64,000 nt of DNA from Xanthomonas bonasiae (GCF_017163705.1 NZ_JAFIWB010000006.1:62001-126000); one strand, 5' to 3'; positions 43,059 through 53,231 are shown, numbered from the stretch's first letter. Notes: a model not told the origin generated them from the sequence alone. Numbers and translations are program-made.

Positions 43059-46000
43059 ATGAACCGCATCTATCGCCTCGTCTTCAACCGCAATCTCGGC
43101 GTGCTCCAGGTCGCCTCCGAAGTCGCCGCCGGCCACGCCGGCGGCGGCACCTCCGGCGCCGCGCGCCTGCTGGCGCCGCTGCTGCCGCTCGCCCTGGCCT
43201 GGGCGCTGGCCGCGCCGGCGCACGCCAGCGGCCTGCCCTCGCTGTCCAGCGCCACCGGCGCCAGCGTGTCGCAGCACGGCAGCACGCTGACCATCGACCA
43301 GAACGCGGCCAAGGCCGTGCTCAACTGGAACAGCTTCAACATCGGCAAGGACGCCAGCGTGGTGTTCGCCCAGCCCTCCAGCTCGGCGGTGGCGCTCAAC
43401 CTGATCGATGCCAGCCATGGCGCCAGCGCCATCGACGGCAGCCTGCGCGCCAACGGCAACGTGTTCCTGATCAACTCGGCCGGCATCCTGTTCGGCCGCC
43501 ATGCCCAGGTCAATGTCGGCGGCCTGGTCGCCAGCTCGCTGGGCCTGGCCGACGACGACGGCGACGGCTACCTGCTCGGCCGCGGCGATGCCGCGGCCGC
43601 CAGCGTGATCAATCATGGACGGATCACCGCCGCCGACGGCGGCTCGGTCAACCTGGTCGGCAACCATGTCGCCAACAGCGGCACGATCAGCGCCAACGGC
43701 GGCGCCATCCGGCTGCTCTCCGCCGACCAGGTGCAGGTGACGATGGACGCGGCCGGCGCGATCGGCCTGCAGTTGCTCGCCGCCTCCACCCAGGCGGCGA
43801 GCGGCGCCGGCGCGGCCGTGGAGAACAGCGGCACGCTCACCGCCGGCGGCGGACAGATCTTGCTGCAGGCGGCCAGCACCGGCCTGTCCGAGCTGCTGGT
43901 CAACAACACCGGCGCGCTCGAAGCCTCCGCCATCGACACCTCCGGCGGCAGCATCCGGCTGGTCGCCAACGGCGGCGATGTGGCCAGCAGCGGCAGCATC
44001 GACGTCTCCGGCAGCCGCGGCGGCAGCGTGCAGGTCCTGTCCGATGCCGGCGTGACGGTCAATGGCCGCATCGATGCCCGCGGCACCGACGCCGGCGGCA
44101 GCATCCGCATCGGCGGCGGCTACCAGGGCGGCGAGAACCTGCTGCAGGCCAGCTCGGCCACGGTCGGCAGCGGCAGCGTGCTCGACGCCAGCGCCACCGC
44201 GCACGGCAACGGCGGCTCGATCGTGGTCTGGTCCAACGGCGACACCGCGGTACATGGCAGCCTGCGCGCCAATGCCGCCGGCAGCGGCGACGGCGGCAGC
44301 ATCGAAACCAGCGGCCACCACGTGGACTTCGGCGGCATCGCCGTCGGCGCCAGGGCAGCCGGCAACGGCAGCGCCGGCACCTGGCTGGTGGATCCGGAAG
44401 ACCTGACCGTGGACAGCGCCGCGGCCGGCACCATCGGCAGCACGCTGGACGGCGGCACCAACGTCACCCTGATCACCACCAGCACCACCGCCAGCGGCCC
44501 CGGCACCGTGACCAGCGGCAGCGGCGACATCAACGTGAACGCGGCGATCAGTTGGGGCGGCAACTCCACGCTGACCCTGGATGCCTACAACGACATCAAC
44601 CTCAATGCCGCGATCACCGCCACCGGCAGCAACGCCGGCCTGGTGCTGAACTACGGCGGCTACACCGCCAACGGCGCCGCAACCAGCGGCAGCGACTACC
44701 GCGTCAACGCCCCGGTCACGCTCAGCGGCAGCAACGCCCAGCTGAGCATCAATGGCGACGCCTACACCCTGCTGCGCTCCCTGGACGATCTGCAGAACGT
44801 GGTGGGCAATACCGGCAACTACGCCCTGGCCGCGGACCTGGACGCCAGCGGCACCACCTACGGGTCGCCGATCATCGCCCGCACGGTCTCCGGCGAGTTC
44901 TCCGGCACCTTCGCCGGCCTGGGCCACACGATCAGCAACCTGAGCATCAACTCGGGGAACAACTACGTCGGCCTGTTCGGCTATGTCGGCACCGCGACCA
45001 TCCGCGACCTGGGCCTGGTCAACGCCAGCGTCACCGGTAGCAACTATGTCGGCGCCCTCGCCGGCACCAGCCGGGCCACGCTCAGCAATGTCTACGCCAC
45101 GGGCAGCGTCGGCGGCGCCAACTACGTCGGCGGCCTGGTCGGCTACAACGCCGACGGCACCATCACCGCCAGCCATTCCAGCAGCGCGGTCAGCGCGAGC
45201 GGAACCTATTTCGGCGGGCTGGTCGCCTACAACGGCGGCACCATCAGCGATGCGTACGCGACTGGCAACGTGAGCGGCACCTACCGCTACGCAGGCGGTT
45301 TGGTCGGGTCCAATACCGGCACCGTCAGCGCGTCCTATGCCACCGGCAATGTAACGGGCCAGGCCTATGTCGGCGGCCTGGTCGGCTATAGCTCCGGCGC
45401 CCTCGCCAACGTCTACGCCTCCGGCAATGTGTCCGCCTCCGGCAACAACGCCGGCGGCCTGGTCGGGCAGATCGTCGGCAGCTCGATCAGCGGAGCCTAT
45501 GCGACCGGAAACGTCAGCGCGACGTCGGAGGTCGGCGGCCTGGTCGGCTATACCTACGAGGCGACTCTCGATCACGTCTACGCGACCGGCACGGTGACCG
45601 CCACCAATACGTCGGCGGCGTCGGTCGGCGGCCTGGTCGGCTACCACCGCTACAACTCGAGCCTCAGCAATGCCTACTGGGACGCGAGCAGTTCCGGACA
45701 GGCCAATGCGATCGGCTACAGCTTCGAGAATTCGACCTCGTCCAACGTCGCCAGCATCGGCAGCGGCAACCGCTATGCCCACGCCAGCTATGGCGCGCTG
45801 GGCACCTGGTCGCTGGTCGGCGGCACCAGCGACGTGTACGTGGCCACGGACAGCAACGGCACTGCGGCCTGGATCATGATCGAAGGGCAGACGCGCCCGT
45901 TCCTGGCCAGCGAGTACAGCACCCGCATCGGCAACGCCCACCAGTTGCAGTTGATGGCTTACAACCTGGCGGCCAGCTACACCGTGTCCACCGACATCGA

Positions 46001-48803
46001 TGCCAGCCAGACCTCCGGCAGCAACGCCAGCGGCATGTGGAGCAGCGCCGGCTTCGATCCGGTCGGCGAAGCCACGCACGCCTTCACCGGCAGCTTGAAC
46101 GGATACGGCCACACGGTGAGCGGCCTGAGCATCGCCCGCGGCGCCGAAAACAGCGTCGGCCTGTTCGGCGTGACCGGTAGCGGCAGCGCGATCCGCAATC
46201 TCGCGCTGACCGGCAGCAGCATCTCGGGCCTGGCCTATGTCGGCGGCGTGGTCGGCCAGAACGCCGGCACCCTCAGCGGCGTCTCCGCCGCGGGCAGCGT
46301 AGCCGGCACCGGCAACTTCGTCGGCGGCCTGGTCGGCTACAACGACGGCGGCGCGATCTCCGGCGCGCAGACCGCAGGCAGCGTCGTCGCCAGCGGCGGC
46401 GCATACAGCGGCAACTACGTCGGCGGCCTGATCGGCAGCAACAACGCCGGATCGGTGTCCGCCTCGTCGTCGACCAGCACGGTGTCCGGCGGCAGCACCG
46501 TGGGCGGCCTGGTCGGCAACGACTATCAGGGCACCTACGACGATGTCCGCGCCAGTGGCAACGTGACCAGCACCAGTTCCTCCACCGGCAACAACGTCGG
46601 CGGCCTCATCGGCAGCGCGACCCAGAGCAGTATCCAGAATGCCCATGCCAGCGGCGACGTCACCGCGACCACCGCCAGCGCAGGCGGCCTGGTCGGCCTC
46701 GCCGCGTCCAGCAGCATCCACAATGCCTACGCCAGCGGACACGTCTCCGGAACCAAGAGCGTCGGCGGCCTGGTCGGCCGCAGTTCCAGCACCACGATCG
46801 GCAACGTGTATGCGACCGGCGCCGTGACCGGTACCACCTACGACACCGGCGGCCTGGTCGGCAGCCTGTCCGGCGGCAGCATCGAATCGGCCTACGCCAG
46901 CGGCAACGTGTCGGGCGGGAGCTATGTCGGCGGCCTGGTCGGCTACAACGATTCGGCGAGCGTCGGCACGGTCTACGCCATGGGCAATGTCTCCGGCGAC
47001 GATTACATCGGCGGCCTGGTCGGCTACAACGACGAGGGCAGCATCGCGACCGCCTACGCCACCGGCACCGCGACCGGCGACATGTATGTCGCCGGGCTGG
47101 CCGGCTACAACTACAACGGCACCATCGCCAACACCTACGCCAGCGGCAATGTCTCGGGCAGCGCGTATGTCGGCGGCCTGGTCGGCGTCAACTACAACAA
47201 CACGCTGCGCGATTCCTATGCCACCGGCAGCGTGACCGGCAGCAATGCGGTCGGCGGCCTGGTCGGTTCCAATTCCAACGGCAGCATCGTCGCCAGCTTC
47301 TTCGCCACCACCGATGCCAACGGCAACGCGATCAACACCGGCTTGAACGTCGCCGGCAATGCCGGCGGCAGCATCGACGGCTACAGCGGCGGCAAGACCT
47401 GGAACCAGCTGACCACGTTGTCCACCTTCACCGACGCCGGCTGGAACATCGACGACAAGGGCGGGACCGGCCTGACCTGGCGCATGTACGAGGGCCATAC
47501 GTCGCCGTTGCTGCGTGGCTTCCTGAAGTCGCTCACGGTCACCGCCACCGTCTCCGGCGCGGACAAGACCTACGACGGCACTGGCGTCAGCGGTACCACG
47601 TCCAGCTACACGGTGGGCGGCACCCCCAACAGCAACCTGGTGCTCGGTTCGTCGTTGACCTATGCGACCGCCGGCAAGAACGCGGGAACCTACACCACGG
47701 GCAATGGCGGTATCGCGGTCGGCGGGCTGTATTCCACCCAGCAGGGCTACGACATCGCCTATACGGCAACCGGCAGCATCACCATCACCCCGGCGAGCCT
47801 GACGGTCACCGCCAGCGACGCCGGCAAGACCTACGGCAGCACTGCCAGCCTCAACGGCTACAGCGTGTCCGGCCTGATCGGTGGCGACACGGTCTCCGGC
47901 GTGACCCTGAGCAGCGGCGGCTCGGCCGCCACCGCCGGGGTCGGCCGCTATGCCATCGGCGCCTCCGGCGCCAGCGGTTCGGGACTGTCCAACTACGTCA
48001 TCCGCTATGTCGATGGCAGCCTGACGGTCGATCCGGCGACGCTGCGCATCGTCGCCACCGACGCCAACAAGACCTACGGCAGCAGCCTCGGCCTGAGCGG
48101 CTACACCGTGTCCGGCCTGCTCAATGGCGACGCGGTTTCCGGCGTCGACCTGAGCAGCGCCGGTTCGGCCGCCACCGCTTCGGTCGGCACCTACGCGATC
48201 GGCGCTTCCGGTGCCACCGGCGCGGGACTGTCCAACTACGTCATCCGCTATGTCGATGGCAACCTGCGCGTCGATCCGGCCACGTTGCGCATCGTCGCCA
48301 CCGATGCCAGCAAGACCTTCGGCAGCAGCATCAATCTGACCGGCTACACCGTGTCAGGGCTGCTCAATGGCGACACGGTCTCCGGCGTCGGCCTGAGCAG
48401 CAGCGGTTCGGCCGCCAGCGCCGCGGTCGGCACCTACGCGATCAGCGCTTCCGGCGCCAGCGGTGCGGGGCTGTCCAACTACACCGTCAGCTATGTCGAT
48501 GGCCTGTTGAGCGTGCTGCCCGGCGGCGATACCAGTCCCGGCACCGGCATTCAGTTGGGAAATTCGACGGTGCAGGCGATCAACAGTTCGGTCTCGGCGA
48601 CCGCGCAAACCGGCACTACCGGCACCAGCAACGACGAGACCGCCAGGGAGCTGGCGGCGAGCGCCCAGGCCGCGGGCGGCAGCACTGCCACGGCCGCGAC
48701 CGATTCCATCCTGATCGTCGATGGCGGCGTTCGCGTCCCCGCGCTCGCCTGCAGCCAGGGCAGCTCCGTCGCGCCTGCGGAAACCTGCATCATCCAGCAG
48801 TAG
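43059..48803 (+). CDS. Two-partner secretion adhesin (TpsA) with GLUG and MBG repeats
   Basis: A 1914-residue secreted adhesin. Residues 1-56 are an extended signal peptide of the ESPR type (MNRIYRLVFNRNLGVLQVASE ... APAHA). The TPS haemagglutination-activity domain follows (SQHGSTLTIDQNAAKAVLNW, NSAGILFGRHAQVNVGGLVASS). Residues about 586-1415 are tandem GLUG motifs (YVGGLVGYN, GNVSG, YATG). Residues about 1493-1820 hold MBG/YDG-type domains, three of them repeated at exactly 240 bp. The C-terminus has a cysteine pair (ALACSQGSS and AETCIIQQ), as in HMW1-type adhesins that stay anchored through a disulfide loop. It probably acts in attachment or biofilm formation. Export depends on the TpsB encoded just upstream. 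Confidence 0.92.
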   Translation: MNRIYRLVFNRNLGVLQVASEVAAGHAGGGTSGAARLLAPLLPLALAWALAAPAHASGLPSLSSATGASVSQHGSTLTIDQNAAKAVLNWNSFNIGKDASVVFAQPSSSAVALNLIDASHGASAIDGSLRANGNVFLINSAGILFGRHAQVNVGGLVASSLGLADDDGDGYLLGRGDAAAASVINHGRITAADGGSVNLVGNHVANSGTISANGGAIRLLSADQVQVTMDAAGAIGLQLLAASTQAASGAGAAVENSGTLTAGGGQILLQAASTGLSELLVNNTGALEASAIDTSGGSIRLVANGGDVASSGSIDVSGSRGGSVQVLSDAGVTVNGRIDARGTDAGGSIRIGGGYQGGENLLQASSATVGSGSVLDASATAHGNGGSIVVWSNGDTAVHGSLRANAAGSGDGGSIETSGHHVDFGGIAVGARAAGNGSAGTWLVDPEDLTVDSAAAGTIGSTLDGGTNVTLITTSTTASGPGTVTSGSGDINVNAAISWGGNSTLTLDAYNDINLNAAITATGSNAGLVLNYGGYTANGAATSGSDYRVNAPVTLSGSNAQLSINGDAYTLLRSLDDLQNVVGNTGNYALAADLDASGTTYGSPIIARTVSGEFSGTFAGLGHTISNLSINSGNNYVGLFGYVGTATIRDLGLVNASVTGSNYVGALAGTSRATLSNVYATGSVGGANYVGGLVGYNADGTITASHSSSAVSASGTYFGGLVAYNGGTISDAYATGNVSGTYRYAGGLVGSNTGTVSASYATGNVTGQAYVGGLVGYSSGALANVYASGNVSASGNNAGGLVGQIVGSSISGAYATGNVSATSEVGGLVGYTYEATLDHVYATGTVTATNTSAASVGGLVGYHRYNSSLSNAYWDASSSGQANAIGYSFENSTSSNVASIGSGNRYAHASYGALGTWSLVGGTSDVYVATDSNGTAAWIMIEGQTRPFLASEYSTRIGNAHQLQLMAYNLAASYTVSTDIDASQTSGSNASGMWSSAGFDPVGEATHAFTGSLNGYGHTVSGLSIARGAENSVGLFGVTGSGSAIRNLALTGSSISGLAYVGGVVGQNAGTLSGVSAAGSVAGTGNFVGGLVGYNDGGAISGAQTAGSVVASGGAYSGNYVGGLIGSNNAGSVSASSSTSTVSGGSTVGGLVGNDYQGTYDDVRASGNVTSTSSSTGNNVGGLIGSATQSSIQNAHASGDVTATTASAGGLVGLAASSSIHNAYASGHVSGTKSVGGLVGRSSSTTIGNVYATGAVTGTTYDTGGLVGSLSGGSIESAYASGNVSGGSYVGGLVGYNDSASVGTVYAMGNVSGDDYIGGLVGYNDEGSIATAYATGTATGDMYVAGLAGYNYNGTIANTYASGNVSGSAYVGGLVGVNYNNTLRDSYATGSVTGSNAVGGLVGSNSNGSIVASFFATTDANGNAINTGLNVAGNAGGSIDGYSGGKTWNQLTTLSTFTDAGWNIDDKGGTGLTWRMYEGHTSPLLRGFLKSLTVTATVSGADKTYDGTGVSGTTSSYTVGGTPNSNLVLGSSLTYATAGKNAGTYTTGNGGIAVGGLYSTQQGYDIAYTATGSITITPASLTVTASDAGKTYGSTASLNGYSVSGLIGGDTVSGVTLSSGGSAATAGVGRYAIGASGASGSGLSNYVIRYVDGSLTVDPATLRIVATDANKTYGSSLGLSGYTVSGLLNGDAVSGVDLSSAGSAATASVGTYAIGASGATGAGLSNYVIRYVDGNLRVDPATLRIVATDASKTFGSSINLTGYTVSGLLNGDTVSGVGLSSSGSAASAAVGTYAISASGASGAGLSNYTVSYVDGLLSVLPGGDTSPGTGIQLGNSTVQAINSSVSATAQTGTTGTSNDETARELAASAQAAGGSTATAATDSILIVDGGVRVPALACSQGSSVAPAETCIIQQ

Positions 48804-48848
48804 CCGGCAGCGGCCACGGACGCCTCGTCGAGGCGTCGCGAGGCCAGG

Positions 48849-48881
48849 CCGCCGCCATTCCCGCAACGCGAATGGCGGCGG
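48849..48881 (+). terminator. Hairpin after the adhesin gene
   Basis: A 12-bp perfect stem (CCGCCGCCATTC / GAATGGCGGCGG) with a 9-base loop lies about 45 bases after the stop, followed by TCTTCG. It is a plausible terminator for the tpsBA transcript, although the T-run is weak. It also separates it from the convergent histidine kinase gene. Confidence 0.55.
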
Positions 48882-49025
48882 TCTTCGCCAAACGGTTAAG
48901 GTCTGGCCGACAGGCACACCGTTCTCGCGCGGCAAGCCGGCGCGTGGGTTTGCCCCATCGTGTGCGGCCCGAATGTCGGCGCCGCCGCGCCGCGGAATCC
49001 GCGAGCGCGAGCGCGACGCTGCGGA

Positions 49026-51098
49026 TCAGGCGTCGAACGCTGGCGGCAGCGGCTCGACCTGCGCCTGCGGGCGCCGCGGCAGCAGCAGCACGAAGCAGAC
49101 CGGCGCGTCCGCAGCGTCCCCGGCCAGCCCCACCCAGCCGCCGAGACGCTCGGCGATCCTGCGCACCAGGTACAGGCCGAGCCCGGCGCCTGGCGTGTTC
49201 CTGGCGTTCTCGCCCCGGTAGTACTTCTGGAACAACCGCTGCCGATCGGCGGCGGCGATGCGCTCGCCCGCATTGGCGATCTCCACCCGCAGCGCTTCGC
49301 CGTGCCCGCGCACGCGGATACGGATCGGCTTGCCCGGCGGACAATGGCGATCGGCATTGGCGATCAGGTTGCGCAAGGCCACGCGCAACAGTCCGCTGTC
49401 GGTGACCAGGCTGTCGTCGTCGCTCTGGTAGTCGCAGACCACGCGCTGCGGCGGGAAGTCACGACACACCGCGTCCAGCAGATCGCGCAGCGCGCAGGGC
49501 TGCAGCCGCAGGTCCGCGGTGGTCGCGTCCATGCGGTCGGCGCCGAGGTACTCGTCCACCAGCGCCAGCAGTCGTTGCGCCGCGCCATGGATGTTGCCGC
49601 AGCGCGCGCGGTTGCGCTCTATCGGTCCCTCCAGCTTGCGCGCCAGTTGCTGCGCCGAGGTCATGATCACCGCCAGCGGCGTGCGGAATTCGTGCGACAC
49701 CATCGCCACGAACTCGCGCTGCTCCTGCATCACCCTGCGTTCGGTTTGCAACGAGGCGCGCAGTTCGTCCTCCAGGCGTTGCCGCCTGCGGATCTGTCCA
49801 TGCAGTTCGGCCGTGCGCAGCGCGACCTCGCGCTCCAGCTGCATGCCGTGCCGGCGCGCCAGTTCCGCTGCGGCATTGGCGTGGCGCCGCTCGCGGATGC
49901 GGCGCCGGCGCTCGTAGCGGCCAACGACCAGGAAACTCATCACGGTCATGTGCAGCATGGTGCCGACGGTGGTGGCGTACTGGGTCCACGCGTTCACCGG
50001 GACCAGGCCCAGATTGCGCAGGAATCCGAGCATCACCCCCAGGTAGAACGGGAAGAAGGCGAGCGCGAAGAACACCGCGGGCGGGTAGCGTTTCCACAGC
50101 AGGCGGAGCGCCAGCGCCGTCAGCACCGCGATGCCGAGCAAGGCCAGGGTCTGCACCGGCTGCATGCCAAGTGCGTAATGCCCGGTCGCGACGAGCGCGG
50201 CGCAGACCAGCGCGGCGGCGCACAGGAAGCGGATGGACCAGCGCGCAAACTGCGGATACAGGGCGCGCAGGTTCAACTGCCTGCTCGCGATCTGGAATCC
50301 CACCGGCAGGCTGCAGGCGATGCTGATCCCCAGCAGGCGGTCGCTCCACGCCACCGGCAGTCCCGTCACCTGCTGCACCAGGCCGATCGACATGGCCTCG
50401 TTGAGCACGCAGCCGCCGAGGTAGGCGACGAACAGGCCGCTCATGGGCGCACGCGTCACGCTCCAGAACAGCAGATGCAAGCAGATCAGCAGCAGGTAGA
50501 AGCCGAAGTACAGGCCGAACTGCAGCCCCTCGCGCCGCGACTGGTTGTCGAACGGCAGTCGCTGCCAGATGTCGAGGCGGGTGACCAGCGCGTTCTTGCT
50601 CTGCAGCCGCAGCAGGATCACGTAGTCGCCGGGACGCGACGGCGCGAACTGGAACACCGGGCTGCGGTAGTCCACTGGCCAAGCGTCGCGGCGGACGTTC
50701 TCGCCGCTATGGCCCAACGCTTGCCAAGCGCCGCCGTCGACGCTGGCGTAGGCCTGCGCATCGTCGATGACGGCATTGCTCAGTCGCAGCATCCAGCCCG
50801 CGGACGCTACACTGTCCACGCGCAACGGAACGCGCAGCCACACGGTGTTGGCGGTGAACCCGGCATTGAGACTGGCGGGCAGCCGGGTCCAGCCGGATGC
50901 CGCCGCGGCCTGGCGGGCATCCAGCCGGCCTTGCGGATCGTCCAGGCGCTGCAGGTATCCGCTCGCATCCAGATGCTCGGCCGCGGCGGTCAGCGGCAAC
51001 GTTCGAGGCGGCGCCCATCCCGGTTGCGCCGCAACACAGGCCACCGCACCCCAGTACAGCCATGCGCCCACAAACCAGCGAAACCACTTCGCCATCAT
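49026..51098 (-). CDS. Membrane sensor histidine kinase with 7TMR-DISM sensing module
   Basis: A 690-residue inner-membrane kinase. It has a signal peptide (MMAKWFRWFVGAWLYWGAVACVAA), a periplasmic 7TMR-DISM extracellular domain (about 30-180, with WLRVPLRVDS and YVILLRLQSKNALVTRLDIW), seven membrane helices (about 190-400), a coiled coil, the phosphoacceptor HisKA motif AMVSHEFRTPLAVIM near residue 470, and an HATPase domain (NLIANADRH, GAGLGLYLVRR). The extracellular domain resembles carbohydrate-binding jelly-rolls. It is head-to-head with the response regulator gene, start codons 46 bases apart, and next to the adhesin, which it may control. Confidence 0.9.
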   Translation of the reverse strand: MMAKWFRWFVGAWLYWGAVACVAAQPGWAPPRTLPLTAAAEHLDASGYLQRLDDPQGRLDARQAAAASGWTRLPASLNAGFTANTVWLRVPLRVDSVASAGWMLRLSNAVIDDAQAYASVDGGAWQALGHSGENVRRDAWPVDYRSPVFQFAPSRPGDYVILLRLQSKNALVTRLDIWQRLPFDNQSRREGLQFGLYFGFYLLLICLHLLFWSVTRAPMSGLFVAYLGGCVLNEAMSIGLVQQVTGLPVAWSDRLLGISIACSLPVGFQIASRQLNLRALYPQFARWSIRFLCAAALVCAALVATGHYALGMQPVQTLALLGIAVLTALALRLLWKRYPPAVFFALAFFPFYLGVMLGFLRNLGLVPVNAWTQYATTVGTMLHMTVMSFLVVGRYERRRRIRERRHANAAAELARRHGMQLEREVALRTAELHGQIRRRQRLEDELRASLQTERRVMQEQREFVAMVSHEFRTPLAVIMTSAQQLARKLEGPIERNRARCGNIHGAAQRLLALVDEYLGADRMDATTADLRLQPCALRDLLDAVCRDFPPQRVVCDYQSDDDSLVTDSGLLRVALRNLIANADRHCPPGKPIRIRVRGHGEALRVEIANAGERIAAADRQRLFQKYYRGENARNTPGAGLGLYLVRRIAERLGGWVGLAGDAADAPVCFVLLLPRRPQAQVEPLPPAFDA

Positions 51099-51144
51099 TT
51101 GCCATACCGCACGATCGCCGAACCCGCTTGAGTCACAGCGGCCA

Positions 51145-51846
51145 ATGATGCACCAAGAGTTTGCCGCGATGGGCGAGGTGATCGTGCTGGAAGACGAACC
51201 CGTGCTGCGCGAGGAGCTCGGCGAGTTCCTCGCCGATCTCGGCTACGCCGCGACGTGCGCGGCCAGCGTCAGGGAATTCCGGCAACGGTTCGATCCGCTG
51301 CGCCATGGCCTGGCGGTGATCGACATCGGACTCCCCGACGGCAGCGGCCTGGACTTGATCGGCGAACTGCGGCAAGGCGCGCAACGGCTGGGCATCGTGG
51401 TGTTCAGTGCGCGCAACACCAGCCGCGATCGCGTCACCGGCCTCGACATCGGCGCCGACCACTACCTGGGCAAAGGCGCCGACCTGGACGAACTGGCCGC
51501 GACCCTGGCCGCGCTCGGCCGGCGTCTGGGCCTGCAAAAAGCGTGCTGGATGCTGGAGCTGGGTGCCGCGCGCCTGAACGTGCCCGACGCGCCGTCGGTT
51601 CCGCTCTCGCACCAGGATCTGCTGGTGCTCAAGTGCCTGATGAGCCGACCCGGCGAAAGCGTGGGCCACCGCGAAATCGCCGAGGCGCTCGGGGTGAACT
51701 TCCTCGACCACGACCGGCGCCGGCTGGACACGCAGATGTACCGGCTGCGGCGACGGGTGGAGGAGATCAGCGGGCGGCCGCTGCCGGTGAAGACGCTGCG
51801 CAACAGCGGTTACCGGTTTCATGCGCCGGCTGCGTTGAAGCCTTGA
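51145..51846 (+). CDS. Response regulator with winged-helix output domain (OmpR family)
   Basis: A 233-residue DNA-binding response regulator. The receiver domain has the acidic pocket LEDEPV, the phosphoacceptor Asp60 in VIDIGLPDG and Lys110 in YLGKG. The winged-helix output contains LSHQDLLVLKCLMSRPGESV, RRLDTQMYRLRRRVEE and PVKTLRNSGYRF. ATGs at 51145 and 51169 are both possible starts; the longer is given. It is paired divergently with the 7TMR-DISM kinase gene, an arrangement that lets one regulator site control both. Confidence 0.9.
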   Translation: MMHQEFAAMGEVIVLEDEPVLREELGEFLADLGYAATCAASVREFRQRFDPLRHGLAVIDIGLPDGSGLDLIGELRQGAQRLGIVVFSARNTSRDRVTGLDIGADHYLGKGADLDELAATLAALGRRLGLQKACWMLELGAARLNVPDAPSVPLSHQDLLVLKCLMSRPGESVGHREIAEALGVNFLDHDRRRLDTQMYRLRRRVEEISGRPLPVKTLRNSGYRFHAPAALKP

Positions 51847-51977
51847 GTTCGCGGCTTGTGCGGTGTGTCGCGCCAACAAGATTTGTCAGGGACTGCGCTC
51901 CTTACCCTCCTCCGCCCCTTCGGGGCTCCTTCCCCCCGAAAAGAGTCATGGTCCCGATGGGAGAAGGAGCGTTGCAA

Positions 51978-52008
51978 CGAAAAACGCCGGCGATGCCGGC
52001 GTTTTTCG
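51978..52008. terminator. Bidirectional intrinsic terminator between the response regulator and fbaB
   Basis: A 14-bp perfect stem (CGAAAAACGCCGGC / GCCGGCGTTTTTCG) with a GAT loop, A-rich on one side and T-rich on the other, so it can terminate in either direction. It lies 22 bases past the fbaB stop and about 130 bases past the response regulator stop, where convergent transcripts need to end. Confidence 0.9.
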
Positions 52009-52029
52009 TGGACTCTTTCTAGCGGGACC

Positions 52030-53034
52030 TCAGTCCTGCCACTTGCCCAGCGCGGCCAGGCCGTTTTCCTTGGCGCGGTCGTAGACCACCTGCTGCGCTT
52101 TGGCGAAGTTGCCCTTCATGTCCTGCGACCACAGCTTCAGCGCGGCCTGCTGCATCGCGCGGCCGTAGGAGAAGCTCAGCGGCCATGGCAGGGTGCCGAT
52201 CTGGTTCATCGCATTGAGATGCGCGGTGGACTGCTCGTCGGTCTGCCCGCCGGACAGGAACACGATGCCCGGCAGGATCGCCGGCACGGTGCTCTTCAGG
52301 CACATCACGGTGGACTCGGCTACTTCCTCGACGCTGGCCTGCTCGTCGCAATCCTTGCCGGCGATGACCATCGAGGCCTTCAGGATGGTGCCTTCCAGCA
52401 CCACGTTCTGCTCGTACAGCGCGCCGAACAGCGAACGCAGCGTGGCTTCGGTGACCTCGTAGCAGGTCTCGATGTCGTGGTTGCCGTCCATCAACACTTC
52501 CGGCTCCACCATCGGCACCAGGCCCTGCTCCTGGCACAGCGCGGCGTAGCGCGCCAGCGCGTGCGCGTTGGTCTCGATGCACACGCCCGACGGGATGTCC
52601 TCGCCGATGGTGATCACCGCGCGCCACTTGGCGAAGCGCGCGCCGAGCTTGTAGTACTCCTCCAGGCGCGCGCGCAGGCCGTCCAGGCCTTCGGTGATCA
52701 GCTCGCCCGGCATGCCGGCCAGCGGATGCGTGCCCTTGTCGACCTTGATCCCGGGAATGATGCCGTGCTCGGCCATGTACTTCGGGAACGGCACGCCGTC
52801 CTTGGTCTTCTGGCGGATGGTCTCGTCGTACAGGATCGCGCCGGAGATGTGGTCGCTCAGCTTCGGCGTGGTCAGCAGCAGCTCGCGATACGCGCGGCGG
52901 TTCTCTTCGACATTCTCGATGCCGACGCTGGCGAAGCGCTTGGCGATCGTGCTGGTGGATTCGTCGATCGCGATGATGCCCTTGCCCGGGGCGACCATCG
53001 CCTGTGCGGTTTCGGCAAGCTGTTCGATGCTCAT
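52030..53034 (-). CDS. fbaB: Class I fructose-bisphosphate aldolase
   Basis: Cleaves fructose 1,6-bisphosphate into two triose phosphates through a Schiff-base lysine. The 334-residue protein resembles the eukaryote-type class I aldolase: GKGIIAIDESTSTIAKRF, KVDKGTHPL, YGARFAKWRAV-like segment LGARFAKWRAV, VPMVEPEVLMDGNHD, LEGTILKASMV (Schiff-base Lys) and FLSGGQTDEQST. The start is the ATG before SIEQLAETA. It follows pyk on the same strand and ends at a strong terminator. Confidence 0.95.
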   Translation of the reverse strand: MSIEQLAETAQAMVAPGKGIIAIDESTSTIAKRFASVGIENVEENRRAYRELLLTTPKLSDHISGAILYDETIRQKTKDGVPFPKYMAEHGIIPGIKVDKGTHPLAGMPGELITEGLDGLRARLEEYYKLGARFAKWRAVITIGEDIPSGVCIETNAHALARYAALCQEQGLVPMVEPEVLMDGNHDIETCYEVTEATLRSLFGALYEQNVVLEGTILKASMVIAGKDCDEQASVEEVAESTVMCLKSTVPAILPGIVFLSGGQTDEQSTAHLNAMNQIGTLPWPLSFSYGRAMQQAALKLWSQDMKGNFAKAQQVVYDRAKENGLAALGKWQD

Positions 53035-53196
53035 GGAATTCCTATGGCACGGGGGGAAACCCGAAGTATATCGCGGCAAACGCTACCGATTCCTTCACGG
53101 AATGCCTGCAACCGTTTCCATCCGGTAGACGCAATCCGCGACCGCATGCGCAGTCGCGTGCACCGGCAGGCGACCGGCGGCGCCAGCCGGACAGGC

Positions 53197-53231
53197 AAAA
53201 AAAACCGCGCGCTGCAGACGCAGCGCGCGGT
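53197..53231 (-). terminator. Intrinsic terminator after pyk
   Basis: A 12-bp perfect stem (ACCGCGCGCTGC / GCAGCGCGCGGT) with an AGAC loop, followed in the minus direction by eight T residues. It lies 30 bases after the pyk stop, so pyk and fbaB are probably transcribed separately. Confidence 0.92.

Noticed and set aside
43035-47498. A 1487-codon open frame antisense to the adhesin gene
   Set aside because: It is a shadow of the repetitive, GC-rich GLUG coding sequence. Its predicted protein is a low-complexity Ala/Asp/Gly/Val string without recognisable domains, while the plus strand encodes a clear TpsA.
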